Source of the DNA: Candidatus Fermentibacteraceae bacterium
Lineage (GTDB): Bacteria; Fermentibacterota; Fermentibacteria; Fermentibacterales; JCC-6
Reading direction: 5' to 3'
Length of the DNA: 64,000 bases
Assembly: GCA_016936235.1 (NCBI GenBank)
Contig: JAFGPK010000005.1
Coordinates: 1-64,000, forward strand
The position numbers and the translations under genes are program-made. Under the pieces are notes generated by a model, which was not told where the DNA came from, searched no databases, and saw only the letters and a list, made by a program, of their open reading frames with translations. Positions 56,512 to 64,000 of this stretch are shown piece after piece (position 1 is the first letter of the stretch; every line of letters starts with the position of its first letter).

Positions 56512-59209
56512 GAAGCTCATTCTGCTGGTCGACTGTCATGCGCTTCTGTACAGGGGGCATTTCGCCATGATGAGGAATCCGCTCCGCGCCGCCGACGGCA
56601 CCAATACCAGCGGACTGTTCTTTCTGGTCAGGGAGATCCTCGACAGGAGGGAGTCCAGGAATCCTGACATTGTCGCCGCTGTCTTCGATCATCCCGGACC
56701 CACGTTCAGGGTGGGCTTGTATCCGGAATACAAGGCCAACAGACCCCCCATGCCCGAGGACCTCCGGAAACAGTCCGAATACGCTCTCAGGCTGATCCCC
56801 GCCCTGGGAGTACCGGTTCTGCGGAAGGAGGGCCTGGAGGCTGATGACATAATAGCGTGGCTGGCCCAGGAGGCGGGCTCGACGGGGAACAGGGCCGAGA
56901 TCCTCTCTTCGGACAAGGACCTCCTTCAACTGGTATCGGAAAGGGTGACTGTGATAAGACCCGGCAGTCGTGAAGGTCAGGATGTGATTGCGGGGAAAGG
57001 GGACGTGGAGGGAATAATGGGCGTGAGGGCGGACCAGGTGGCTGATTTCCTCGCACTCACGGGGGATTCCTCCGACAACATCCCCGGAGCGAGGGGCATC
57101 GGCAGGAAGACTGCCATCGGGCTCCTCAGGGACCACGGCAGTCTCGAAGGGGTTTACTCGTCACTTGACCGGATCCCGCCTCAGGTCAGCAGGAAGCTGG
57201 AAGAGAGCAGGGAAATGGTGGAGCTCAGCAGACGCCTGGTCACCCTTTGCCCCGCAAGGGATGCGGGGATAGGTCTCGAGGACCTCTCCATGAGTTATCC
57301 GGACGAACCTGCGGCTGTGGAGCTCCTGAGCTCCCTCGGCATGTCCAGCATTATCGACAGGCTCGGTCTGAGCCACGGTCCGGGTCCGGGCCGGGAGAAA
57401 GACCTGTTCGGATCCATACGGGAGGAGACGGCGGGAGCCCGGTGTTCCGTCAAAGTGGTCCGCTCCATTCCTGAATTGAAGGAAATGGAGCCCGGGCCGA
57501 CCTACGAAGGACTCGTCGCCATAGATACCGAGACGACCTCAAGGGACCCTTTCCAGGCCGATCCGGTAGGGCTTTCCATTGCGACTTCAGGCAGCAGCGC
57601 CTGGTATGCGCCGCTTTCCGGACCCGACGCGCTGGACCTTGAGCAGGCCATAGGGGTCCTGGGAGGAAAGCTCGCTGGTAAGAACCTCGTGGCGCAGAAC
57701 GGGAAGTACGACATGCATGTGCTTGAGAACCTCGGACTGAGGATACCGGTCCTCTCCGGCGATCCCATGATAGCCGATTACCTGCTCCGCCCCGAGATCC
57801 AGTCGCATTCGCTTTCGAACCTTTCCGTAACATGGCTCGGAAAGACGATGACGGAGTACGGGGAAGTGCTGGGGAACTCGGATACACTGATCGATGTGGC
57901 TACCGACAGGGTGGCGGATTACTGCGGGTGCGACTCGGCGACCGCCCTTGAGCTGTCCGGTCTCCTGCTGGACAGGCTCAGTGAGGATCCCAGGCTTCTC
58001 TCCATCTACCGTGATGTGGAACTGCCACTGGTCAGGGTGATAGCCGACATGGAAGCCAGGGGCGTGGGACTGGATATACGATCGCTTCACGAGCTGGAAT
58101 CCGAATTCTCCCTGGCGATAGCGGAGCTGGAGGAAAGGGCGGCCGGTACCGCAGGGTCCCGGCTCAACCTGAGCAGCCCGTCACAGGTGTCGCGGGTGCT
58201 TTTCGAACAACTCGGCCTTTCCCCGGTCAGAAAGACCTCCACGGGGATCAACTCATCCAGCATGGAAGTGCTGGAGAAGCTCAGAGGCCGGCACGAGTTC
58301 GTCGACACGGTGATCGAGCACAGAGAGCTTTCCAAACTGCTGAACACCTACGTCAGGAAACTGCCGGGATTCCTGTGCCCGCGGGACGGACTGATCCACA
58401 CCAGCTTCAGCCAGACCGTGACGGCCACCGGCAGGCTGAGCTCCAGCAATCCGAACCTTCAGAACATTCCCATCAGGACGATCAGGGGACGCCAGGTGAG
58501 GAAGTGTTTCGTCCCCGGCAGGCAGGGGCATGTGTTCATAACCGCAGACTACTCGCAGATAGAGCTGAGGATACTGGCTCACTTCGCCGGGCCGGGCAAC
58601 ATGAGGAAGGCCTACGACAGGAACCTTGACATACACGGAAGGACGGCTGAGGCCGTTTTCGGTGATTCATCCCCGGAACACAGGAGGAAAGCCAAGGAGG
58701 TCAATTTCTCCATCCTCTACGGTATCAGTCCCTGGGGCCTGAGCAACAGGCTGAACATAGGCAGGGGAGAGGCGACGGAGATAATAGACCGTTACATCGA
58801 AACATACCCCGAAGTGGAATCCTATTTCAGACAGTGCGTCGAATACGCGGAGAAGCATGGAGAGACAAGGACGATACTTGGAAGGAAAAGGGAGTTCAAG
58901 GGTATGGCGAAGGCGAAGGGCGCGATCCGGAGCTCAATGGAGAGAATGGCCGTGAACACCACGATCCAGGGTTCCGCCGCGGACATCATCAAGCTTGCCA
59001 TGCTTCGCGTGCACGGGCGTCTGGCGGAAATGGCCGACGCCGGGCTGGTCCTCCAGGTTCACGATGAGCTCGTGGCCACAGCGCCGGCGGAGATGGCTGA
59101 AGACGTGGCGGAAATTATCAGGACGGAGATGGCTTCGGCATTCTCCCTTGAGGTGCCTCTGGTGGTGGACACCGGGATCGGGGAGAACTGGCTGGAGGCT
59201 CAGCACTGA
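56504..59209 (+). CDS. polA: DNA polymerase I
   Basis: 5' nuclease LILLVDCHALLYRGHFA; 3'-5' exo IDTETTS and VADYCGCDSA; polymerase DYSQIELRILAH, VLQVHDELV. Start at 56504 rather than 56456. Confidence 0.96.
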   Translation: MSEKLILLVDCHALLYRGHFAMMRNPLRAADGTNTSGLFFLVREILDRRESRNPDIVAAVFDHPGPTFRVGLYPEYKANRPPMPEDLRKQSEYALRLIPALGVPVLRKEGLEADDIIAWLAQEAGSTGNRAEILSSDKDLLQLVSERVTVIRPGSREGQDVIAGKGDVEGIMGVRADQVADFLALTGDSSDNIPGARGIGRKTAIGLLRDHGSLEGVYSSLDRIPPQVSRKLEESREMVELSRRLVTLCPARDAGIGLEDLSMSYPDEPAAVELLSSLGMSSIIDRLGLSHGPGPGREKDLFGSIREETAGARCSVKVVRSIPELKEMEPGPTYEGLVAIDTETTSRDPFQADPVGLSIATSGSSAWYAPLSGPDALDLEQAIGVLGGKLAGKNLVAQNGKYDMHVLENLGLRIPVLSGDPMIADYLLRPEIQSHSLSNLSVTWLGKTMTEYGEVLGNSDTLIDVATDRVADYCGCDSATALELSGLLLDRLSEDPRLLSIYRDVELPLVRVIADMEARGVGLDIRSLHELESEFSLAIAELEERAAGTAGSRLNLSSPSQVSRVLFEQLGLSPVRKTSTGINSSSMEVLEKLRGRHEFVDTVIEHRELSKLLNTYVRKLPGFLCPRDGLIHTSFSQTVTATGRLSSSNPNLQNIPIRTIRGRQVRKCFVPGRQGHVFITADYSQIELRILAHFAGPGNMRKAYDRNLDIHGRTAEAVFGDSSPEHRRKAKEVNFSILYGISPWGLSNRLNIGRGEATEIIDRYIETYPEVESYFRQCVEYAEKHGETRTILGRKREFKGMAKAKGAIRSSMERMAVNTTIQGSAADIIKLAMLRVHGRLAEMADAGLVLQVHDELVATAPAEMAEDVAEIIRTEMASAFSLEVPLVVDTGIGENWLEAQH

Positions 59210-60546
59210 TGCTGTGCAGAGCCGCTCTGGCCGCGATACCGCTCCTGTTGATCCTGTCCTGCGGAAGGGGCGACGTCGAAGGAACTCCGGATCTCAACGT
59301 CGTACTCGTGATAATAGACACTCTCCGCGCCGACCACATCGGGTACTGGGGATATGACAGGGGAACGACACCCTGCCTCGACAGTCTTGCGGCTGCGGGA
59401 ACCGCCTGGATGGAAACCCAGGCTCAGAGTTCCTGGACCCTTCCCTCAGTCGCATCGATCCTCACCGGCCTGACCCCGAGAGAACACGGAGCCGGCTACG
59501 CCGGAGGAGAGCTCTTCGGACTGTCATCATCGATCCGGACCCTTCAGGGCATTCTCCATTCCAGGGGCTGGAGATCGTGCGGGATATTCAATGTAATCTT
59601 CCTCAACGAGGATTTCGGTTTCCACAGGGGCTTCGACCATTTCGACTGCCGTGGTATCACCGAGAACAGCAGTACGAGAAGGGCCGGTGAGACGGTGGAT
59701 ACCGCGATCCAATGGCTGGAGGGCCTTGCGGAGGATGATAAGTTCCTTCTGGTGGTTCATTTCTACGATCCCCACATTCCATACGATCCGCCTCCACCCT
59801 ATGACGTGATGTTCAGCGATGAGGGGGGCACCGGCGGAGCAGGGTACTCGGGGCTTGTGATGGATACGATACTCGCCGTGAACAGAGGCGAGGCGAGTCT
59901 GTCTCTTCATGGCCTGCGGATGATGACCGACCTGTACGACGGTGAGGTAGCCTATACGGACGGCCAGATAGGCAGGCTCTTCAATTACCTCACTGAGACC
60001 GGGCTCTCCGATAGATCCCTCGTTATAGTCACAGCCGATCACGGTGAGGAATTCCTGGAGCACTCAGGGCTCGAACATGGAAGGACGCTCTACCAGGAAG
60101 TGCTGCATGTTCCGCTCATTCTCAGCGGTCCCGGCGTTCCCGCCGGCGCTATCAGGACTGAGCCCTGCGCACAGGTTGACATCCTGCCCACAGTCCTGTC
60201 CTATCTGGGGCTGGAAATCCCTGCCGGTCCTTCCGGAATCGATCTCCTCGGCGGCAGCGGCGCAGGCTCAAGGGACCTGCCGTCCAGCAACCTCATGTGG
60301 AGCGCTCCAGCTGCATCGGTCAGGAGGGACGACCGGAAGATCATCTGGAAGGCGGAGGATGGCGGTACTGAATTCTACGATCTCTCAGAGGATCCCATGG
60401 AGCAGCATTCCATTGGCGTCAGCGGCAGCGCCATGCTTCAGGCCGTGGAGTATTACTGGTCCACGCCGCCCCTGGCGGACCCTCCCGTTGTCTCCTTCGG
60501 CGATGCCGAGGACAATCAGCTCAGGGACCTTGGATACCTCCGATAG
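59209..60546 (+). CDS. Sulfatase-superfamily lipoprotein (alkaline-phosphatase fold)
   Basis: Lipobox LLILSC; NVVLVIIDTLRADHIGYWGYDRGTTPCLDSLAAAG; SSWTLPSVASILTGL; VIVTADHGEEF. Confidence 0.88.
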   Translation: MLCRAALAAIPLLLILSCGRGDVEGTPDLNVVLVIIDTLRADHIGYWGYDRGTTPCLDSLAAAGTAWMETQAQSSWTLPSVASILTGLTPREHGAGYAGGELFGLSSSIRTLQGILHSRGWRSCGIFNVIFLNEDFGFHRGFDHFDCRGITENSSTRRAGETVDTAIQWLEGLAEDDKFLLVVHFYDPHIPYDPPPPYDVMFSDEGGTGGAGYSGLVMDTILAVNRGEASLSLHGLRMMTDLYDGEVAYTDGQIGRLFNYLTETGLSDRSLVIVTADHGEEFLEHSGLEHGRTLYQEVLHVPLILSGPGVPAGAIRTEPCAQVDILPTVLSYLGLEIPAGPSGIDLLGGSGAGSRDLPSSNLMWSAPAASVRRDDRKIIWKAEDGGTEFYDLSEDPMEQHSIGVSGSAMLQAVEYYWSTPPLADPPVVSFGDAEDNQLRDLGYLR

Positions 60547-60556
60547 TGTTACAGAA

Positions 60557-60581
60557 GAATGGACGGATAAATCGTCCATTC
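60557..60581. terminator. Hairpin between convergent genes, candidate bidirectional terminator
   Basis: Perfect 9-bp inverted repeat GAATGGACG-GATAAAT-CGTCCATTC; no strong T-tract. Confidence 0.45.
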
Positions 60582-60590
60582 CGGGCATTC

Positions 60591-61049
60591 TCAGCCCATG
60601 GACCTTCGTCTCAGCAGCTCAGCCGCTACGATGGCGGCAGTACTGGAAACATTGATGCATCTCCTCAGACCGGTCTGGGGGATCATTACATGAAGGTCCG
60701 CGATACGTGAAAGACCGGCGCTGAGCCCCATGGCCTCGTTGCCCAGCATGTAGGCGGCCGACAGGGGGAGATCGGCATCCCACAGGCTCGCCGCCTCAGC
60801 CGTGTTCTCCACGGCCACGAGTGTCCTTCCGCTTCCCCTGGCCCACAATGCGGCGTCGAGCGCATCCCGGAAGTATCTCCAGGGAACTTCGGCATGGGTT
60901 CCCCTGGATGTATGGGAAAGCTTCCTGTTCCCCGGCCTGCAGCAGATCCCCGTCAGGAAGACGGCCACGGGCCTGACAGCTTCCGCCGTTCGGAAGACGG
61001 AACCCACATTGAACGCGCTCCTGAGATTGTCGAGTATGAAGATGGGCAT
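60591..61049 (-). CDS. TrmH/SpoU-family RNA 2'-O-methyltransferase
   Basis: FILDNLRSAFNVGSVFRTAEA; YMLGNEAMGLSAGL; MIPQTGLRRCINVSSTAAIV. Could start at 61103. Confidence 0.88.
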   Translation of the reverse strand: MPIFILDNLRSAFNVGSVFRTAEAVRPVAVFLTGICCRPGNRKLSHTSRGTHAEVPWRYFRDALDAALWARGSGRTLVAVENTAEAASLWDADLPLSAAYMLGNEAMGLSAGLSRIADLHVMIPQTGLRRCINVSSTAAIVAAELLRRRSMG

Positions 61050-61092
61050 TCCACTTGAACCATGGAGTGATTCGGGGTACACTCGAGTTGAG

Positions 61093-62391
61093 ATGGAATC
61101 CAAGAAGTATCCCTTTCTGCTGGTGGTCCTGTTCCTGACCGGATATTATACGCCTGCATCAACGGGATCCCAAATGTGGTGGGTACCCGCGATCGCCGCG
61201 GGTCTCGCAACGGTTTCCGCGGGTTTCGCGCGCACGGGCAGGGCCCTTCTATGCGCCGCCGCGATACTGGCGGGCATGTCCGCGGGCCATCGACCGGGCC
61301 CCGGGAATACCCGCACTGAACCCGCCGGGGGGGTATGGCGGGCGGGAGTGGAAACGAACACCGCCACGGGGGTCCTTCTGAGGGTAGAGGGGATGGGTAC
61401 CCTCTGGGCATCCCGCAGGGACCTGGCACAGCGCTGCTCCAGGGGTGACTCGGTGGTCCTTGTCGGAAGTACGGACGGGGTTTTCCTGAATGTCTCCGCA
61501 TTCAGGGTCCTGGAATCGTCCTCGCTTCCCGACAGGGCTCGCAGAGCGCTGACAGACCTTATCATGAGCAGGATACCCTCGAGGGATACGGCTTCCCTTG
61601 TGGCCGCCCTGATAACCGGGGAAAGAGGACGTATACCTCCCTCGGTGCGTGAAGCTTTCGGGAGTACAGGCACTTCGCATCTCCTTGCCCTGTCCGGACT
61701 GCACGTCGGAATACTGGCCGGAGCCGTTCTTGTTCTGACAAGGAAGACGGCGGGCAGCGGGTGGCCCGCTTTCATTTCAGTAACCCTGTTGTGCGGCGCC
61801 TATGTAATGATCTCCGGCGGAAGGGCCTCGACTTTTCGGGCATGGGTGATGCTGATGACACTGCTCGGCCTATGGCAATTATCAGGTAGAATGCCTCATC
61901 TCCTCATAGTATGGTCAGTTGCGGTAACCATTATGGTGGCGTTATCAGGTGGCGGCATTCTCGAGGACGTGGGGGCTCAGATGTCCTTCGCCGCCGTCCT
62001 CAGCCTGATCCTTCTGGGAAGCAGGATCGGAGGGAGGCGGGTCTGGCTGTTCTCCGCCGGATACGCCGGGCTGGTGGTGACCGTCTCCCTTGCTCCACTG
62101 GTGTCATCGGTCTATGGAGGGTTCAATCCTGTGGCACCCATTGCCACCGCGGTCTCCATTCCCCTTATGGTGCTGCTCATGATCCTGGGATCCATTACGC
62201 TCATGCTTCCCGTGATACCCGGGATATCCAAACTGGCGGAATGGACTGCATACCTCTGGCTTGCTCTTCTGAGGGGGCTGGCGGTGGAAGAGGTGGCCTT
62301 CCGGGGCTGGATGACGGCCGTCTGGTTCTTCTGTCTGGCGGGGCTATGGCTCTTCGGAAGTAGAAGGGGGTACCTGCTCAGGTTCAGGTGA
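61093..62391 (+). CDS. ComEC/Rec2-family competence protein, membrane domain only
   Basis: LVAALITGERGRIPPSVREAFGSTGTSHLLALSGLHVGILAGAVLVL; multiple TM helices; ends without a metallo-beta-lactamase domain. Confidence 0.82.
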   Translation: MESKKYPFLLVVLFLTGYYTPASTGSQMWWVPAIAAGLATVSAGFARTGRALLCAAAILAGMSAGHRPGPGNTRTEPAGGVWRAGVETNTATGVLLRVEGMGTLWASRRDLAQRCSRGDSVVLVGSTDGVFLNVSAFRVLESSSLPDRARRALTDLIMSRIPSRDTASLVAALITGERGRIPPSVREAFGSTGTSHLLALSGLHVGILAGAVLVLTRKTAGSGWPAFISVTLLCGAYVMISGGRASTFRAWVMLMTLLGLWQLSGRMPHLLIVWSVAVTIMVALSGGGILEDVGAQMSFAAVLSLILLGSRIGGRRVWLFSAGYAGLVVTVSLAPLVSSVYGGFNPVAPIATAVSIPLMVLLMILGSITLMLPVIPGISKLAEWTAYLWLALLRGLAVEEVAFRGWMTAVWFFCLAGLWLFGSRRGYLLRFR

Positions 62392-63108
62392 CGTGTCCCG
62401 GGCAGTGGGTTCCGACGCGAGGCTATCCTCCATGACCTCGAATACGACCTGTATGTTGCCCTCGTTGTCCATGGCGTCTTCCAGGTTGTCCAGGCCGGTG
62501 GCCTGGACAGTCGCGCCAAGGGGAAGGTTCAGGATCAGTGTATCACCGGGAAGCATTCCGTAGGCCTCTCTGTAGTCCCATTGCGTCTTCACCACGAGTA
62601 TGACGAGCCCGTCGTAACCCGAGAGAGCTTCGGCGGTGGAGACGGCCCTGTATACACCCGGAGCTATCTGAATGTTCCTGGCCCTCTCGAGGATGGAGAG
62701 ATGGTATGCCGCCGATACCGTCACAGAAGGGACCACATCCGGTATCACGGGCAGGAACCTGATGGTGTCCGTCACTGTGGGAGTGGTGATGATTATGGAA
62801 ACGGAATCCTCCAGTCCCGGCGACGGCTGCCAGGTGACGCTCCTTCCCCCGGCGATCTTGCTCCCGGTCTCCAGGAAATCACCGTGTGAGCATTCCCATA
62901 CCGCCTCGCTGCCATCCTCAAGGATGGTGGAGAAGGTCGTGGTCCGACCGCCCTCTAGGTTCATGGTGGCGACGATGTGAAGGGGATTCTCCTCCTGGCC
63001 CCTGCACTGCGAGGCCAGCCACAGCACCAGCACACCGGCGGGCAGTACGAAGGGCAGCAGGAGACTGAGCATCCTGACGAACGATTTTCCGCGCGTATTC
63101 CTGTTCAT
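62344..63108 (-). CDS. Hypothetical membrane-anchored protein
   Basis: N-terminal TM (MLSLLLPFVLPAGVLVLWLA), extracytoplasmic beta-rich region, Pro/Glu-rich tail; 3' end overlaps comEC-like gene by 48 nt. Confidence 0.6.
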   Translation of the reverse strand: MNRNTRGKSFVRMLSLLLPFVLPAGVLVLWLASQCRGQEENPLHIVATMNLEGGRTTTFSTILEDGSEAVWECSHGDFLETGSKIAGGRSVTWQPSPGLEDSVSIIITTPTVTDTIRFLPVIPDVVPSVTVSAAYHLSILERARNIQIAPGVYRAVSTAEALSGYDGLVILVVKTQWDYREAYGMLPGDTLILNLPLGATVQATGLDNLEDAMDNEGNIQVVFEVMEDSLASEPTARDTSPEPEQVPPSTSEEP

Positions 63109-63180
63109 GGCCGGAATATGATGATTAATCCTCCGGACAGGAACCCTGTTCCGCAGGAATCCAGGCCGGCCGGAAGGGGT

Positions 63181-63732
63181 TCAGCCGCTGTCCGAGATAA
63201 TGATCTCCACAGCTTCCGATATGTCACCGGCCACCCTCCATGGAGCTGGAAGCCCCCCGGACTCCATTATTCCGAGCTGGTCGCTTCCCCTGCCGGTGAG
63301 TACGAGTATGGTCTTCAGGCCCGCTCTTCTGCCGAGTTCCATGTCCGATTCCGCATCGCCTACGATGTAACCTCCGGCGGGGAGGTCGAGATCACTCCTG
63401 GCAGCGTCCACCATTCCGGTTTCGGGCTTTCTGCAGGCGCAGCCTTCATCAGGACGATGGGGGCAGTAGTAGATTCCCGACAGCGCTCCGCCCGCGTCCC
63501 TCACAAGCTCCGTGAGATGACTGTGGATATCCCTTACACAGGCCTCGGTGCAGTAATTCCTTCCTATGGCCGACTGATTGGTGATCACCACCACGGGATG
63601 CCCGGCACTGCAGAGCCTTACGATGGAAGCGACGGCGCCGGGGAAGGGCTTCCACTCTTCGAGGGATTTCACGTAATCATCGCGGTCGCGGTTGATCACC
63701 CCGTCACGGTCAAGGAATACCGGAACTCTCAA
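63181..63732 (-). CDS. gmhB: D-glycero-D-manno-heptose 1,7-bisphosphate 7-phosphatase (HAD, GmhB-like)
   Basis: VFLDRDGVINRD; VVITNQSAIGR; CPHRPDEGCACRKPETGM; YIVGDAESDMELGRRAGLKTILV; TTG start. Confidence 0.9.
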   Translation of the reverse strand: MRVPVFLDRDGVINRDRDDYVKSLEEWKPFPGAVASIVRLCSAGHPVVVITNQSAIGRNYCTEACVRDIHSHLTELVRDAGGALSGIYYCPHRPDEGCACRKPETGMVDAARSDLDLPAGGYIVGDAESDMELGRRAGLKTILVLTGRGSDQLGIMESGGLPAPWRVAGDISEAVEIIISDSG

Positions 63733-64000
63733 ATCCCCTGTTCCTCCAGCCTGTCCCTGTGGTAATCCACGAGGTCACGAAGGCCATCCTCGAATAGGAT
63801 CTCCGGTTCCCATCCAAGGATTTCCCTTGCCCTGTCGCTGGAAAGGGCGATCTTCCGTATCTCCTCAGGGAGAGGGGGACCGAAGGATGGTGACAGGTCT
63901 GTGCCCGCGTATTCCCTTATGAGGCGGTCCAGCTCCAGTACGGACCTCCCGGTGCCGAAGCCCAGGTTGAATACCCTGCCGGATATTTCGCTCCTGGAAA
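63729..64000 (-). CDS. NAD-dependent epimerase/dehydratase, C-terminal part (truncated by window edge)
   Basis: Not in the ORF track; reading the minus strand gives SGRVFNLGFGTGRSVLELDRLIREYAG...EEIRKIALSSDRAREILGWEPEILFEDGLRDLVDYHRDRLEEQGI*, typical extended-SDR C-terminus; TGAG overlap with gmhB start. Confidence 0.8.
   Translation of the reverse strand, partial: SRSEISGRVFNLGFGTGRSVLELDRLIREYAGTDLSPSFGPPLPEEIRKIALSSDRAREILGWEPEILFEDGLRDLVDYHRDRLEEQGI

Noticed and set aside
63116-63175. GGAACCCTGTTCC and CCGGCCGG palindromes between two minus-strand genes
   Set aside because: Short GC-rich palindromes expected by chance; no T-tract or promoter pairing that I could support.
1-64000. CRISPR array, transposase, integrase-bounded island or prophage
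   Set aside because: No regularly spaced repeats or transposase/phage structural ORFs seen; the only tyrosine recombinase is in a housekeeping Xer context beside topA.

Overview
The window is a gene-dense, high-GC bacterial chromosome segment with no phage, transposon or CRISPR array. I support about 55 protein-coding genes, one tRNA-Gly(CCC), and a few promoter and terminator candidates. Recognisable housekeeping genes: mutS, topA, a Xer recombinase, hslV/hslU, dapF, polA, hpf-hprK-ptsH-ptsI, tatA, an msbA-like ABC exporter, gmhB, a comEC N-terminal-type protein, and an NtrB/NtrC-like pair. There is also a large surface-glycan load: GT2/GT4/GT9 glycosyltransferases and several GT-C-type membrane proteins, including a DUF2723 protein and a divergent STT3-like protein. 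Arg codons are strongly AGG-biased. A S8 protease with a FlgD/T9SS-like C-terminal domain, MglA GTPases and DUF2723 suggest an uncultured FCB-group or related lineage (inference only). Most notable: (1) an adjacent gatE-gatD pair, the archaeal-type Glu-tRNA(Gln) amidotransferase, in a bacterial context; (2) an MglA GTPase next to an unrecognised zinc-finger/transmembrane protein; (3) a self-contained small orphan gene with its own promoter, operator-like palindrome, Shine-Dalgarno and terminator; (4) a promoter-plus-terminator-like leader ahead of hpf-hprK-ptsH-ptsI; (5) an STT3-like GT-C protein with a degenerate WWD-type motif; (6) an ECF sigma/anti-sigma/catalytically degenerate PDZ protease operon; (7) a heptosyltransferase whose essential N-terminal motif is reachable only from a non-canonical ATT start; (8) a topA-xer-hslVU synteny block interrupted by a DUF2723 gene. 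All calls come from reading motifs by eye; no database search was run.
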